The notes: generated by a model not told the origin, from the letters alone. 64,000 nt of DNA from a gamma proteobacterium HdN1 (GCA_000198515.1 FP929140.1:4500527-4564526), one strand, 5' to 3'. Positions 7,561 to 16,150 are shown, numbered from the stretch's first letter. Numbers and translations are program-made.

Positions 7561-7992
7561 TTCTGGAAAGAACTCCTGAGAAAGGGCTTGTTCTACCGCC
7601 CAAGGCATATGTTCAGGGAATATATCTAAGCCTGTTTCTTCGATGGCCTTGGTTACGGCATCAGCCCAAACTGCGCTGAGCCAATCGCTGTTACCCAAGG
7701 ATGCTTTCAAACTTGGCGTTGCCTTGATGTGTAGGCCAATGGCCTTACGCTGCTCTTTGATCGTTCTTTGCCAGCTAGCCCCCCGTCTGCCTGGTTGAAA
7801 TTGCCATTTCAGAAGGTGGGTTAAAAGCACAGCCATTCGACTAGCTAATTCACGCTTTTCGCTTTTGCCCACGTCCTCTATTTCCTCCGCGAGATTTTCT
7901 ATATCTAGCGCATCAAAACGCCTAGAACGCAGCAATTTTGCCTGTTCTTGAGCCCATGCGATTACGTCTTTGTCGTAAGCGGTGTTTTCCAT
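7558..7992 (-). CDS. DUF29 domain protein
   Basis: A protein of 144 residues that matches the DUF29 family: YDKDVIAWAQEQAKLLRSRR at the start, then LDIENLAEEIEDVGKSEKRELASRMAVLLTHLLKWQFQP and a Trp-rich C-terminal part with DWLSAVWADAVTKAIEETGL. It is an all-helical protein of unknown function that is widespread in cyanobacteria and proteobacteria and often occurs near mobile elements. The ATG at 7992 is chosen because the family begins at this point. Both ends are bordered by copies of the dispersed repeat, so it behaves like a single-gene cassette. Confidence 0.85.
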   Translation of the reverse strand: MENTAYDKDVIAWAQEQAKLLRSRRFDALDIENLAEEIEDVGKSEKRELASRMAVLLTHLLKWQFQPGRRGASWQRTIKEQRKAIGLHIKATPSLKASLGNSDWLSAVWADAVTKAIEETGLDIFPEHMPWAVEQALSQEFFPE

Positions 7993-8057
7993 CGTTTTGC
8001 TCCGATTGCCAAGCAACCTGCGACCTGTTTCTGCAGCCATTTTTACATGCAAAAATG

Positions 8058-8190
8058 GCTACAACAAGCCCGTGCATCGGCAAACGCCGGTGCGTTTTGA
8101 GGCGACCACCCCACCCCCTTTGGGGGCACCCCTCCACGGAGGGGAATTTGGGGCGGTGCAGCACACCGTGCCCATCGGTCCTACAAAAAG
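8058..8190. repeat. Dispersed repeat, copy 5 (second module)
   Basis: GCCGGTGCGTTTTGAGGCGA leads into a complete double hairpin at 8104-8150 (ACCCCCTTTGGGGGCACC and CCTCCACGGAGGGG), then a decayed remnant of the first palindrome (CACCGTGCCC, 8165-8174). Positions 8175-8230 are then nearly identical to 5262-5315. The rpn copies were therefore duplicated together with this flank. Confidence 0.8.
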
Positions 8191-8954
8191 CAGTTTTCCA
8201 AGCGCTCGGCGGAAATCACTAGGCTTCCGATGGCGCCTAACTGTTCGGCGGTGGCGGCCTCTAGCCTTGCTTTTGCCCAGTCGGGGAGCGGGCCAAAGCG
8301 TTGTTCAAGCAGTTTATGGGTTACGCTTTTTAGACTATCCCGAAATACTCGCAACTCTTTGTTTTCATCCGATAAGCCTTTTGCGCGCTCCTCCAAGCCT
8401 TTCGCCCGCTCCTCTGCCTTTTTTACGCGGTTTTCCAGCGTTTTTTGGTCCAATAGGGCGATTTTTCGGCTTAGGTGCCGGCGGCGTTCTTCTTGGTCTT
8501 GGCTTATGTAGTTCAGCATATCTAGGGCCTCGGCGATCGCGGGTGAGGTGTGGCTCAGCTGTTCAAGCAAGCGGTGGTCTTGGGTGGTGAGGAACTGCAT
8601 CCACGCTTGTAAGGGCGGGGGGATGGGTTCACGGCCAAGTTTGGGTAGTTCTAGGAAGTATACCTGCATTAAGTCGGTTAGAGGGGCGTTGTCGTGGTGC
8701 TCTTTGAGTTGGTATAGGCTGATCATCCGCTTGCGGTCAAATAGTTTGAAGTCGAGCAGGTTGATGGTGATGGTTTGACGTAAGACGTCGTAGCCTTCGC
8801 CGGCGTGGAGGTTTTCTCCGTACATCTCAGACCAGTAATACAGGGTGCGGTGGATAAAGCTGCCGCTGTTAACTATCTGCATCTCGATGTTAAGGTCGCG
8901 GCCGTCGTCGGTTCGGGCGCGGATGTCGAGGATGGCGGTTTTATCGCCCACCAT
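8181..8954 (-). pseudogene. Rpn family nuclease/putative transposase, 5'-truncated copy
   Basis: A second copy of the 5262-6156 gene with a continuous frame of 257 codons from an internal Met (DMVGDKTAIL region). About 57 N-terminal residues are missing: the sequence leaves the gene at GGGTTTTGG (8971-8979) and continues in repeat flank. The acidic residues of the nuclease core remain, but the first helix does not, so activity is doubtful. Compared with copy 1 it has an extra coiled-coil stretch, with the heptad EERAKGL in two tandem copies, and reads through the position where copy 1 is frameshifted. Confidence 0.82.
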
Positions 8955-8971
8955 GTCGGGTTCGAGGGTGG

Positions 8972-9135
8972 GGTTTTGGGGTTATGCATCCTCAAAACAC
9001 AACCGTAGGGGCACGGCGTGCCGTGCCCCTGCATCCAAACGCACCGAATCGTCGCAAACACACCGAAGCCAAATTCCCCTCCTGTGGAGGGGTGCCCCCG
9101 AAGGGGGGGCAGGGTGGTCCCTCACGCCCCTCCGC
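8972..9135. repeat. Dispersed composite repeat, copy 6
   Basis: Begins at the truncated end of the rpn gene. Order: ATGCATCCTCAAAACACAAC, GTAG, the palindrome GCACGGCGTGCCGTGC (9011-9026), the CAAACGCACCGAATCGTCGC flank, then the double-hairpin module in reverse orientation (AAATTCCCCTCCTGTGGAGG, then GTGCCCCCGAAGGGGG, then GGGTGGTC). The reversed module shows that the two parts can combine in either orientation. Confidence 0.85.
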
Positions 9136-9141
9136 GCATAC

Positions 9142-9178
9142 AAAAAACCCACCGTAGGATCACCACGGTGGGTTTTTT
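9142..9178. terminator. Bidirectional intrinsic terminator
   Basis: AAAAAACCCACCGT (9142-9155) pairs perfectly with ACGGTGGGTTTTTT (9165-9178) across a nine-base loop. It lies 64 bases beyond the stop of the large lipoprotein gene on the - strand and would end its transcript. Confidence 0.88.
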
Positions 9179-9242
9179 GGGTTTGGAGATTTTGCTGTGG
9201 AAACCGAGCAGGCTTGTGGCTTGCTCGGTGTTTTTGGGCGCT

Positions 9243-12200
9243 TTAGTTGTGCGTGATAACCACCGACATGCCCACCGATTGCGAGGTGATCGTGCTTTGG
9301 AGCCAGGTGCCCACTGACGCAAGCACAGTGGTACCGTAGGTAATGGTTGCGCCGCCAACGTTTGCAGGGGCCTCACGCAAGCTTATTGCCAGTGTGCGGT
9401 CGCCATTGCTCAGAGACAGCGTGGTACCCGTTGCACCTGTTTGTACCGCAGCGCCCCCTACCGTCAAGCAACCTGCGCCCGCGAGTGTGCTGCTCGCGGC
9501 TGCGGTTCCTGCCGGGAAGGCAGCCGTGAGGTTACACGCGGCGTTGATAGTGGCTCTGTTTAACGGATGCGTAAAGTTCAAGGTTACCGTTACTAGACCA
9601 TCCGTATCCGCCGTACCATTAGTTGCACCCGCATTCTGCCCAGTCACTACCGGCGTGATCGTGAACGCACCTAGGAGGTTCGCTGCCAAGAACTTCGGCG
9701 TGTTGGTCATAGCCAGTCGAGGCTCAAGATTAACACCCCCGCCGACGTTACCAGCAGTAAATTCGGCCCAGCTTACGCCCCAGTTATGGCCAGCGGTAAC
9801 GTCTTTGACACCCCCAAAATCCAGTACCGCGTGACCGCGCAACGTGCTGCCTTCGTTAAAGTCGTAGGCGTCATCGGGCTGCGGTACACCGGCAACAATC
9901 TGCCCGTTACTGAACCGGCTCCAAACGTTGGTCAGGTTTACTCCGCCACCCGTGCGGTTGTTGTTCAGCGTTACGGTTCTGCCATCCGCAGAAAGACTTG
10001 CGTCCAGAGCAGCATAGCCTAGACCAGATAGCGGCCCTGTTGACAGGCCGTCGGGGCTGGTAAGCACCATCGCAAGAATGCTCGCGTAGTCTGTCGCGCC
10101 CGGCGCGCTGTGCGGCTGGATTGCCTCGTTAAAGGTAATGGTCAGCGCATCCTCCGAGAACGTAGCAGAAGTCACGAAAGGAGGAATGGCATCCGCAATC
10201 GCTACCGCAGCGCGGGATTCAGCGGTGGATACGTTACCTGCTGCATCCGTAACTGCACCGGTAAAGCTCATCTGGTTGGTGCTGGTACGGCCGTCCGCGG
10301 CAAGATCTAGCACTTTCGCAACATTGAAGGTCAAGCCGTCGAACTCGAAGCCATCGGCAATGGTGTCCGCGCTGCTTGACAAGATGCTATCATCCCAGTC
10401 CGTGTTCTTAGTGCTCAACGCCCCCCAGCCAGACAGTGCCGCAGTACCCGCCCATGCGGGAGCCGTTGCCGTTGGCGTAACCGCCTCGGTAAACGCAACG
10501 CCCACTTTTGCGTTTTGACTGGCTGCAGCGAAGGCCGTCCAGTTCGCGGCGGAGTAGAGTTGCGGGCTGCCGGTGATCCCTTGAGTCAAATTGCCGAACA
10601 CGCCCGCCTCGCCGCCCGTTGTCCACAGCGCATCAGAGCCTGCCAAAATACGCGGCGTCACGTACAGCAGCGGGCTGCCGACGGTAGCTGCGGTGCCAGG
10701 AATGGAGTTTTCACCACCATCACCAAACGATGTAGTGGACGTTACTACCAACGGCAAGGTTTGGCTTAGGCCATAAGACTCTTGCAGCGCTGTAGTAGCA
10801 GGCACTTTATCTGCGAGCGTCACCGTTACGTTTTGACCCACTTGTTCGTTGCCGAAGTCATCCAGCGGGATGAAGGTGACTACGTCGCCAGCCGTCAGTT
10901 GGTTAGCGGGAGTTGCGCCGATAACCGCTGGCAGGGCTGACGTGGGTAACAGGGGGATTAACGCAGGCTCGCTGCTAGCAAGGTAGATATCCGTTAACGG
11001 CGGCTGATTGCTGAGCGGACGATCATATGTATAAGTATTCGTATCGGTAGCAAGCACAGCACCTTCTGCGGTTACAAAGCTCACGTTCCTCACTTGGCTA
11101 TTCGCTTGGCGCACCTCAACCTTAAAGCCTTTGCCTGTGGTGAGCGCAACCGAGATGCGGGCAACGTCACCTCTTACCGTATTCGGTAGAGCTGGCGCGA
11201 CCGCCTCCTTGGCAAGACGCTTGTTCAGGCGCTCATCTGCAAGCACCGTCGTAAGCCCTGTGTTTGCCTTACGCGTGTTGAACTGTTGGTAGGTGTTGAT
11301 GAGGGTGGGGACGGGGGCGTCAGCTGGATTAAACAACGCCATCGTATCCTCAAACGCCGTCAACGCCGTCACCGTCGGATCCGTGCTCCAGTTTTGCTTG
11401 GCGGTCATCGCGGCGCTGGTGCTGGTTTCTTGGTAGCCTTGGATTCTTACCTGCGCGTAATCGTTGGTAGAACCGGCGGTGAAGCTCAAGTCAACCGGAG
11501 CTCCCAGCGAACCCGGCAGGCGCGGGTCGTACAGCTTCGCTGGCGCAAGTACAGATTCATTCAGTTCTAACGCGTTGCCGGCCAAGTCATGCAACTGCGA
11601 CTTCGGCATCAGGATTTGCACAACCTCACCTGCTGCAATCGGCTCTGCGAACGTTACGGTTACGCTAAAGCCATCAGCAGATTGTGCTACGTTAGCAATC
11701 GTTTTATACGCTTTTGTCGTTTCGCTATACGCAAAAACGCGGCTTTGTTCAAGCTGCTGCTTGAGCGATTCGGAGAACCGAATTGTAACACCGCCAGTAC
11801 CATTAACACCTGCGGCCAAAACTGCCGCATTTGCTGGCGCTACGCCGTTTACGTTAGGATTAGCCACCGGGCTTACACTATGCACGATTGGCGGCACAGC
11901 GTCGTTGCGTGTGTAGGGTTTACATACCACATCACCAAGCGTGTGTACGCTATCGTCAAACTCTGTATTCACAGTGCTTTCGCAGCGAGTATCGGCTAAT
12001 GCAGTGCCTAACGCCCAACCTTCCACAAAGAGTTTTAGGTTAGAATCCGCTGCGACGCTGGTAAACGTAAAGTTACCGTTCGCATCGGTAGTTGCTTTAA
12101 AGGTAGGCACACCTAAGGACACGGAGTTTTCCGCTTGGGTGTTGGTATCACCAGGCGTTGCGCCAGTTGCACCGGTTTGACCCAATACGCCGTTGAAATC

Positions 12201-12791
12201 CAGCACCACGCTTGCACCGGGCAGCGGCTGCCCAGTCGGCAGCACTAAGCGGCCAGTAACAGTAGATTCAAATTTCGGCAGAATTGCAGTGCCGGCTTGC
12301 GCAAGGAAGCCATCTACAAAGCTATGCTGGATGTTGTCTTGTCCGCCATCGTTTCCGTTACCATCGGTGCCACCTGAAGAGCCTTCCACTTGCGCAGAAG
12401 GTGATACTCGAACCGTGGCGTTGGCATAGCCGGCCACACTGATGGATACCACCAGATCTGGGCTAGTGACATCACCATCCGTACCGCGCACGTTCGTCAC
12501 CGGCACATCTGCAAAGGTGTAAGCACCATCTACCGAGGTAGAAAGCGTGCGGCCCGCCAAGGTTACGCGGGCGCCTTCAATGGCTTTACCATTGGTATCA
12601 AACACAAAACCCGTAACGGTGCCCTTCAGGTTATTAATCTGGTTCACCACAGGCTGGGTAGCATCGGTTTGGCTGGTTGAATTAGCGCGATCGCCATCCG
12701 ATCCACAGCCCGCCAAAGTGACAACCAACGCACCGGCCATTGCTGCTTTTACAGCAACTGACAGTACGGATTTCTTGAATTTATCGCTCAT
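9243..12791 (-). CDS. Large surface lipoprotein with carboxypeptidase-regulatory-like and Ig-like domains
   Basis: A protein of 1182 residues. The signal peptide ends in the lipobox LAGC with Cys29. Two domains of the carboxypeptidase-regulatory (beta-sandwich) type follow, near residues 55-130 (GFVFDTNGKAIEGARVTLAG) and 180-265 (GRLVLPTGQPLPGASVVLDF, then DANGNFTFTSV). A Big_5/SbsA-like Ig domain lies near 300-420 (VTIRFSESLKQ, ILMPKSQLHDLAGN). Further beta-rich repeats occupy the rest, with a second Ig-like TFSEDALTITFNEAI near 900. There are no catalytic motifs and few cysteines. It is probably anchored in the outer membrane and may act in adhesion or sugar binding, which is inference. The ATG at 12791 has GGAG eight bases upstream. 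It sits inside the repeat-bounded island. Confidence 0.85.
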   Translation of the reverse strand: MSDKFKKSVLSVAVKAAMAGALVVTLAGCGSDGDRANSTSQTDATQPVVNQINNLKGTVTGFVFDTNGKAIEGARVTLAGRTLSTSVDGAYTFADVPVTNVRGTDGDVTSPDLVVSISVAGYANATVRVSPSAQVEGSSGGTDGNGNDGGQDNIQHSFVDGFLAQAGTAILPKFESTVTGRLVLPTGQPLPGASVVLDFNGVLGQTGATGATPGDTNTQAENSVSLGVPTFKATTDANGNFTFTSVAADSNLKLFVEGWALGTALADTRCESTVNTEFDDSVHTLGDVVCKPYTRNDAVPPIVHSVSPVANPNVNGVAPANAAVLAAGVNGTGGVTIRFSESLKQQLEQSRVFAYSETTKAYKTIANVAQSADGFSVTVTFAEPIAAGEVVQILMPKSQLHDLAGNALELNESVLAPAKLYDPRLPGSLGAPVDLSFTAGSTNDYAQVRIQGYQETSTSAAMTAKQNWSTDPTVTALTAFEDTMALFNPADAPVPTLINTYQQFNTRKANTGLTTVLADERLNKRLAKEAVAPALPNTVRGDVARISVALTTGKGFKVEVRQANSQVRNVSFVTAEGAVLATDTNTYTYDRPLSNQPPLTDIYLASSEPALIPLLPTSALPAVIGATPANQLTAGDVVTFIPLDDFGNEQVGQNVTVTLADKVPATTALQESYGLSQTLPLVVTSTTSFGDGGENSIPGTAATVGSPLLYVTPRILAGSDALWTTGGEAGVFGNLTQGITGSPQLYSAANWTAFAAASQNAKVGVAFTEAVTPTATAPAWAGTAALSGWGALSTKNTDWDDSILSSSADTIADGFEFDGLTFNVAKVLDLAADGRTSTNQMSFTGAVTDAAGNVSTAESRAAVAIADAIPPFVTSATFSEDALTITFNEAIQPHSAPGATDYASILAMVLTSPDGLSTGPLSGLGYAALDASLSADGRTVTLNNNRTGGGVNLTNVWSRFSNGQIVAGVPQPDDAYDFNEGSTLRGHAVLDFGGVKDVTAGHNWGVSWAEFTAGNVGGGVNLEPRLAMTNTPKFLAANLLGAFTITPVVTGQNAGATNGTADTDGLVTVTLNFTHPLNRATINAACNLTAAFPAGTAAASSTLAGAGCLTVGGAAVQTGATGTTLSLSNGDRTLAISLREAPANVGGATITYGTTVLASVGTWLQSTITSQSVGMSVVITHN

Positions 12792-13279
12792 GACAAAATC
12801 TCCATTTACCTAGAAAAATGCTGATGCACCAAGAGAAGATCTCCCGTGAAACACTGCCCAGCTTGTTTTGCTTGCTAACAAATCAAACGCAACCAGTGCA
12901 TGTATGCGTAAAACCATCGCAACAAAGCACTGCCCCGATTTTCAAAGTAGAAGAAACCCGTAGGTTGTCAATCCACTGACGGGTTCCACTTTCGCTTTTA
13001 TCTGCCTGTACCCAAAGGAACATTTAACATCGGCAAGAGTGGAATCCTTACAAAGCGTAAGTGAGGTTTGCGTTTTTTCAAGGAAGGAGGGCGTTTTTTT
13101 ATAAAAAATGATTTAGGAAACTAAAAACGTATAAAAGAGCGAGGGAGAATAGCATCTAGTTATTTGCCACTTAGCAGAATCGTGATCAATTAGATCTATA
13201 AAATTTGAAATATCAAGGCGATTGGTATTTTATTAAAAAATTAATTTATCTATAGCGGCTAAAAATTTCGTTAGGAATT
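12792..13279. other. Leader and AT-rich non-coding stretch
   Basis: No gene seen. The part next to 12791 is the presumed 5' leader of the lipoprotein gene. It contains a hairpin at 12954-12986 (GAAACCCGT paired with ACGGGTTCC, eight of nine positions), which might be a leader structure or an upstream terminator. Positions 13060-13279 are clearly AT-rich with poly-A/T runs, unlike the surrounding sequence. Confidence 0.5.
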
Positions 13280-13475
13280 TTCGGTGCGTTTTGAGATGAC
13301 CACCCCACCCCCTTCGGGGGCACCCCTCCACAGGAGGGGAATTTGTGGTGCTGTATCCAAACGTCGGCGGGTTTGGAAGCGACCACCCCAAATCACTCCA
13401 AACACACCGAAGCCCAATTCCCCTCCGTGGAGGGGTGCCCCCGAAGGGGGTGGGGTGGTCATCTCGAATCACTCC
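13280..13475. repeat. Inverted pair of double-hairpin repeats, copy 7
   Basis: The module at 13283-13347 (GGTGCGTTTTGAGATGACCA, CCCCCTTCGGGGGCACCCC, TCCACAGGAGGGGAATTTG) is followed by its inverted partner at 13398-13464 (AATTCCCCTCCGTGGAGG, GTGCCCCCGAAGGGGG, TGGGGTGGTCATCT). The whole can fold as one long inverted repeat with a loop of about 50 bases. It separates the lipoprotein gene from the AbiE pair. Confidence 0.85.
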
Positions 13476-13659
13476 GACGTTTAGATGCATACAGAGCAGC
13501 CAAACAATATCTTTCGAGTACCTCATAATTTAGATGATGGAAGTTTTTGTTTTGTTTATTTTAATCTATTGATATATAAAGAAAATACGCTGTTGAAATG
13601 ATCATTGTAGTGTCGTATATTTGTTTCGTTTAGATGTCGCAAATATGCCGAGGTTTGCC

Positions 13660-14073
13660 ATGGCGCTTAACTCACTGAAAAGCAAGGTGAAATACCGGAT
13701 TAGTCGCAGCAAGGGGGCAGTGTTTACCCCTAGGGATTTCTTTGACTTATCGGATCGTGACCAAGTGGGCCGGGCATTGCGGCAGTTGGTGAGCGATGAA
13801 ACGCTGATCAAATTTGGCCAGGGCCTGTACGCCAAGGCTAAACGTTCGTCTTTGACCGGCAAGTTAATCCCTGTCAAGCCGCTGCCCGAACTGGCTGCGG
13901 AAGCCCTTAGCGAGAAGCTGAGCGTCAAAGTGGTACCGGCCACCGATCTGGAGCGCTACAACAATGGCCAAACCACTCAGGTGCCAACGGGACGGGTGAT
14001 TGCGGTTAAAGGGCGGGTATCCCGCAAAATGTCATACGACGGCAAGTCGATAAAGTATCAGTATGTCCCTTGA
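13660..14073 (+). CDS. AbiEi-like antitoxin (DUF6088)
   Basis: A protein of 137 residues. It has the winged-helix start seen in DUF6088/AbiEi antitoxins (SKVKYRISRSKGAVFTPRDF, then VGRALRQLVSDETLIKFGQGLYAKAK) and a basic second half ending VKGRVSRKMSYDGKSIKYQYV. It should repress its own operon and counter the nucleotidyltransferase toxin downstream (type IV system in AbiE). ATG 13660 is chosen because GAGG lies six bases upstream. In-frame starts at 13645 (ATG) and 13621 (TTG) are also possible. Its last 11 bases overlap the toxin gene. Confidence 0.83.
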   Translation: MALNSLKSKVKYRISRSKGAVFTPRDFFDLSDRDQVGRALRQLVSDETLIKFGQGLYAKAKRSSLTGKLIPVKPLPELAAEALSEKLSVKVVPATDLERYNNGQTTQVPTGRVIAVKGRVSRKMSYDGKSIKYQYVP

Positions 14074-14977
14074 TCTCAAAGTCGTCGAAGAGATCGCTGC
14101 CGAGTTGGGTATAACCCCTGCTTTTGTGGAAAAGGATTGGTATTCCGTACAAGTACTGAAGGCGGTTGCCGAGCATCAAAGTGAAGCCATCGAAACGCTG
14201 TTTGCTGGTGGCACTAGTCTTTCAAAGGGGTATGGCCTGATACAGCGTTTTTCCGAGGATCTGGACTTCCGTTGTCGATACATCACATCCGACTCGGGCA
14301 ATCAAAACAAAAAAATACGCAGTGCTTATCGTTCGAGCATGGTTAGCTGTATTCAGGCTATTGAACATCTTGATCTGGATGAATCAAAAGTCGCTGTGGC
14401 AAGCAACTATATCAAGTTCCCCTTGGGCTACCTGCAGCAGTACGCTGTCCACACCCCTCTGCGCCCCAATCTCGAAGTGGAGTTCAGCTTTACCCAGCCT
14501 CGTTTGGCTCCACAGCGAAAACCAATCCAGTCATTGATTTCCACGTTTACAGGTGGTTTTCCAGAAACAGAGATATTGTGTTTGTCTCCGATTGAAACCG
14601 GTGCAGATAAACTCAGCGCATTGACGTGGCGGATACTGAGGCGGAAACGAAGTGACCCGTCTGATGATCCAGCTCTAATCAGGCATCTGCATGATTTATG
14701 CGCATTGAACTCCATCCTTGAGCAGGAACAGGCGTTGTTCATTGATGCCGCGCACGCATCCTTTAATGGCGATCAGAAAGCCGGTAAGCGTGAGACAAAT
14801 GCGGCGTTTTATCCATCCCTGCAATCGGCCTTGGTGCAATTACGGGGCGATGCGTTATACCGGCAGGAGTATCAACAATTCGTAGACGCCATGTCTTACG
14901 CTGATGACGAAGACGCCATCAGTTTTGATCGTGCGGTAGCCAGTTTTGAGGCGATGACTGCGCTGTTTGAAACCTGA
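14063..14977 (+). CDS. AbiEii/AbiGii family nucleotidyltransferase toxin
   Basis: A protein of 304 residues. Near residues 45-75 it has the nucleotidyltransferase motif GGTSLSKGYGLIQRFSEDLDF, with the G-S core and the two aspartates that bind metal. The third acidic strand is probably LEVEFSFTQ, and the region ETGADKLSALTWRILRRKRS matches the family's later conserved Lys motif. AbiEii-type toxins transfer nucleotides and act in phage abortive infection or growth control. It is coupled to the antitoxin by an 11-base overlap and appears intact. Confidence 0.88.
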   Translation: MSLDLKVVEEIAAELGITPAFVEKDWYSVQVLKAVAEHQSEAIETLFAGGTSLSKGYGLIQRFSEDLDFRCRYITSDSGNQNKKIRSAYRSSMVSCIQAIEHLDLDESKVAVASNYIKFPLGYLQQYAVHTPLRPNLEVEFSFTQPRLAPQRKPIQSLISTFTGGFPETEILCLSPIETGADKLSALTWRILRRKRSDPSDDPALIRHLHDLCALNSILEQEQALFIDAAHASFNGDQKAGKRETNAAFYPSLQSALVQLRGDALYRQEYQQFVDAMSYADDEDAISFDRAVASFEAMTALFET

Positions 14978-15019
14978 GTAGAGCGGATACCCAAATGAGG
15001 GCCGGATGCCAGATTGCCG

Positions 15020-15246
15020 CATCGGGCTTTGGGGGCACCCCTCCATGGGAGGGGAATTTATGGTGCTGTATCCAAACGTCGGTGCGCTTTGACACGACCA
15101 CCCCACCCCCTTCGGGGGCACCCCTCCATGGGAGGGGAATTTGTAACAGCCCCCTCAAACCACACCAAATCACTCCAAACACACCGAAGCCCAATTCCCC
15201 TCCTGTGGAGGGGTGCCCCCGAAGGGGGTGGGGTGGTCATGTCAAA
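15020..15246. repeat. Cluster of three double-hairpin repeats, copy 8
   Basis: A first partial unit at 15028-15061 (TTTGGGGGCACCCCTCCATG, then GGAGGGGAATTTA), a full unit at 15081-15142 in the same orientation, and an inverted unit at 15178-15242 (CACACCGAAGCCCAATTCCC on to GGGGTGGTCATGTC). The spacer CCAAACGTCGGTGC and the CAAATCACTCCAAACACACC flank are the same as in the 13280-13475 pair. The AbiE operon is therefore bracketed by near-identical blocks. Confidence 0.85.
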
Positions 15247-15253
15247 ACGCCCC

Positions 15254-16150
15254 CTACAGAACCGGCGGCACTCCCCGTACCAATATTGACTGTGTGCAAC
15301 GCCCCACCAAACCACGTTCGTCAAAAATCCGTGCGCTGGCTAGGCCCGCGCCTAAATCATCCAGCGCCGAGAGCGATTGCAAACCAATCCACTCGCCTTC
15401 TGCTGGGCGAATTAAATTGATTGTGGTGTCGGGGTTAATCGCAAAAAACGCATCTTTGCCAAAGTGTGTGCCGGTTTTTAAGTGATGGGTGAGCACCGGC
15501 ACCGAATACGTCCAATCTGCCGCCAGTGCAACCCGCGCCAAAGGCGAAGTCGCCCGCCCCTCCACCACCGGCTGGCGCAGGCGCATCCACAAAATCGCTG
15601 GGCTGGCCTCGATATCAACGCGCAGCTCGATCGCTAAATGCAGGCCATCCCGCGCCCGCGCATGCACAAAAGGATCAAAACCCAGCGGCGGGGGCAACTT
15701 GGGCGCTTGGCCTGCCGCGCATCCATGCCAAGACGCATCTACCGGCAAATCCTCGCAGCGAAAGCGCAACACGCTGGCCCGGATGCAGCGCTCGCCGTCG
15801 GCCTGCATGTCGATCTCCAGCAGCTCCACACTGCGGCCCTCCTTTATAATGCGCGTCACCACCTCCACCGGCTGTACCGGCGCCGCACGCATCATATCTA
15901 CCGTCATCCGCACCACTTGCCGTGGGTTTGGCTTTTGGTTTGGCGAAAGCCGCTCGGCAAACTCCCACTGCTCCACCGCCAAGGCCACCATCGCCAGCAT
16001 TGCGCTACCGTGCTGCGTGTTTGGGTACCACGGCCCCGCCGTTAAACTGGTGGGCAACAAAAAACTGCCCTCTTGGCGAAACAATGGAAAATCCGCTGGG
16101 TGCTGGATGGGCGGTTTAGCGGGCGTTGCGGGTGGCGTGGCGGGCGTCAT
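15254..16150 (-). CDS. Acyl-CoA thioesterase family protein (double hotdog)
   Basis: A protein of 298 residues of the TesB-like/4HBT_3 thioesterase type. It has two hotdog halves, with GPWYPNTQHGSAMLAMVALAV and the VVRMTVDMMRAAPVQPVEV strand in the first and SVPVLTHHLKTGTHFGKDAF with GEWIGLQSLSALDDLGAGLA in the second. The C-terminal ARIFDERGLVGRCTQSILVR is the normal end of the family. It probably hydrolyses acyl-CoA; the chain length is unknown. The start at 16150 (MTPATPPATPAKPP) is chosen because the frame further upstream lacks homology. It is divergent from uup, 214 bases away. Confidence 0.8.
   Translation of the reverse strand: MTPATPPATPAKPPIQHPADFPLFRQEGSFLLPTSLTAGPWYPNTQHGSAMLAMVALAVEQWEFAERLSPNQKPNPRQVVRMTVDMMRAAPVQPVEVVTRIIKEGRSVELLEIDMQADGERCIRASVLRFRCEDLPVDASWHGCAAGQAPKLPPPLGFDPFVHARARDGLHLAIELRVDIEASPAILWMRLRQPVVEGRATSPLARVALAADWTYSVPVLTHHLKTGTHFGKDAFFAINPDTTINLIRPAEGEWIGLQSLSALDDLGAGLASARIFDERGLVGRCTQSILVRGVPPVL

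Noticed and set aside
12800-13060. Riboswitch in the leader of the large lipoprotein gene
   Set aside because: Only a single hairpin is seen. No conserved core of a known class was recognised.
3700-15250. Integron with attC sites
   Set aside because: The repeats lack the R'/R'' core sites with GTT and there is no integrase. Genes lie in both orientations, unlike most integron cassettes.
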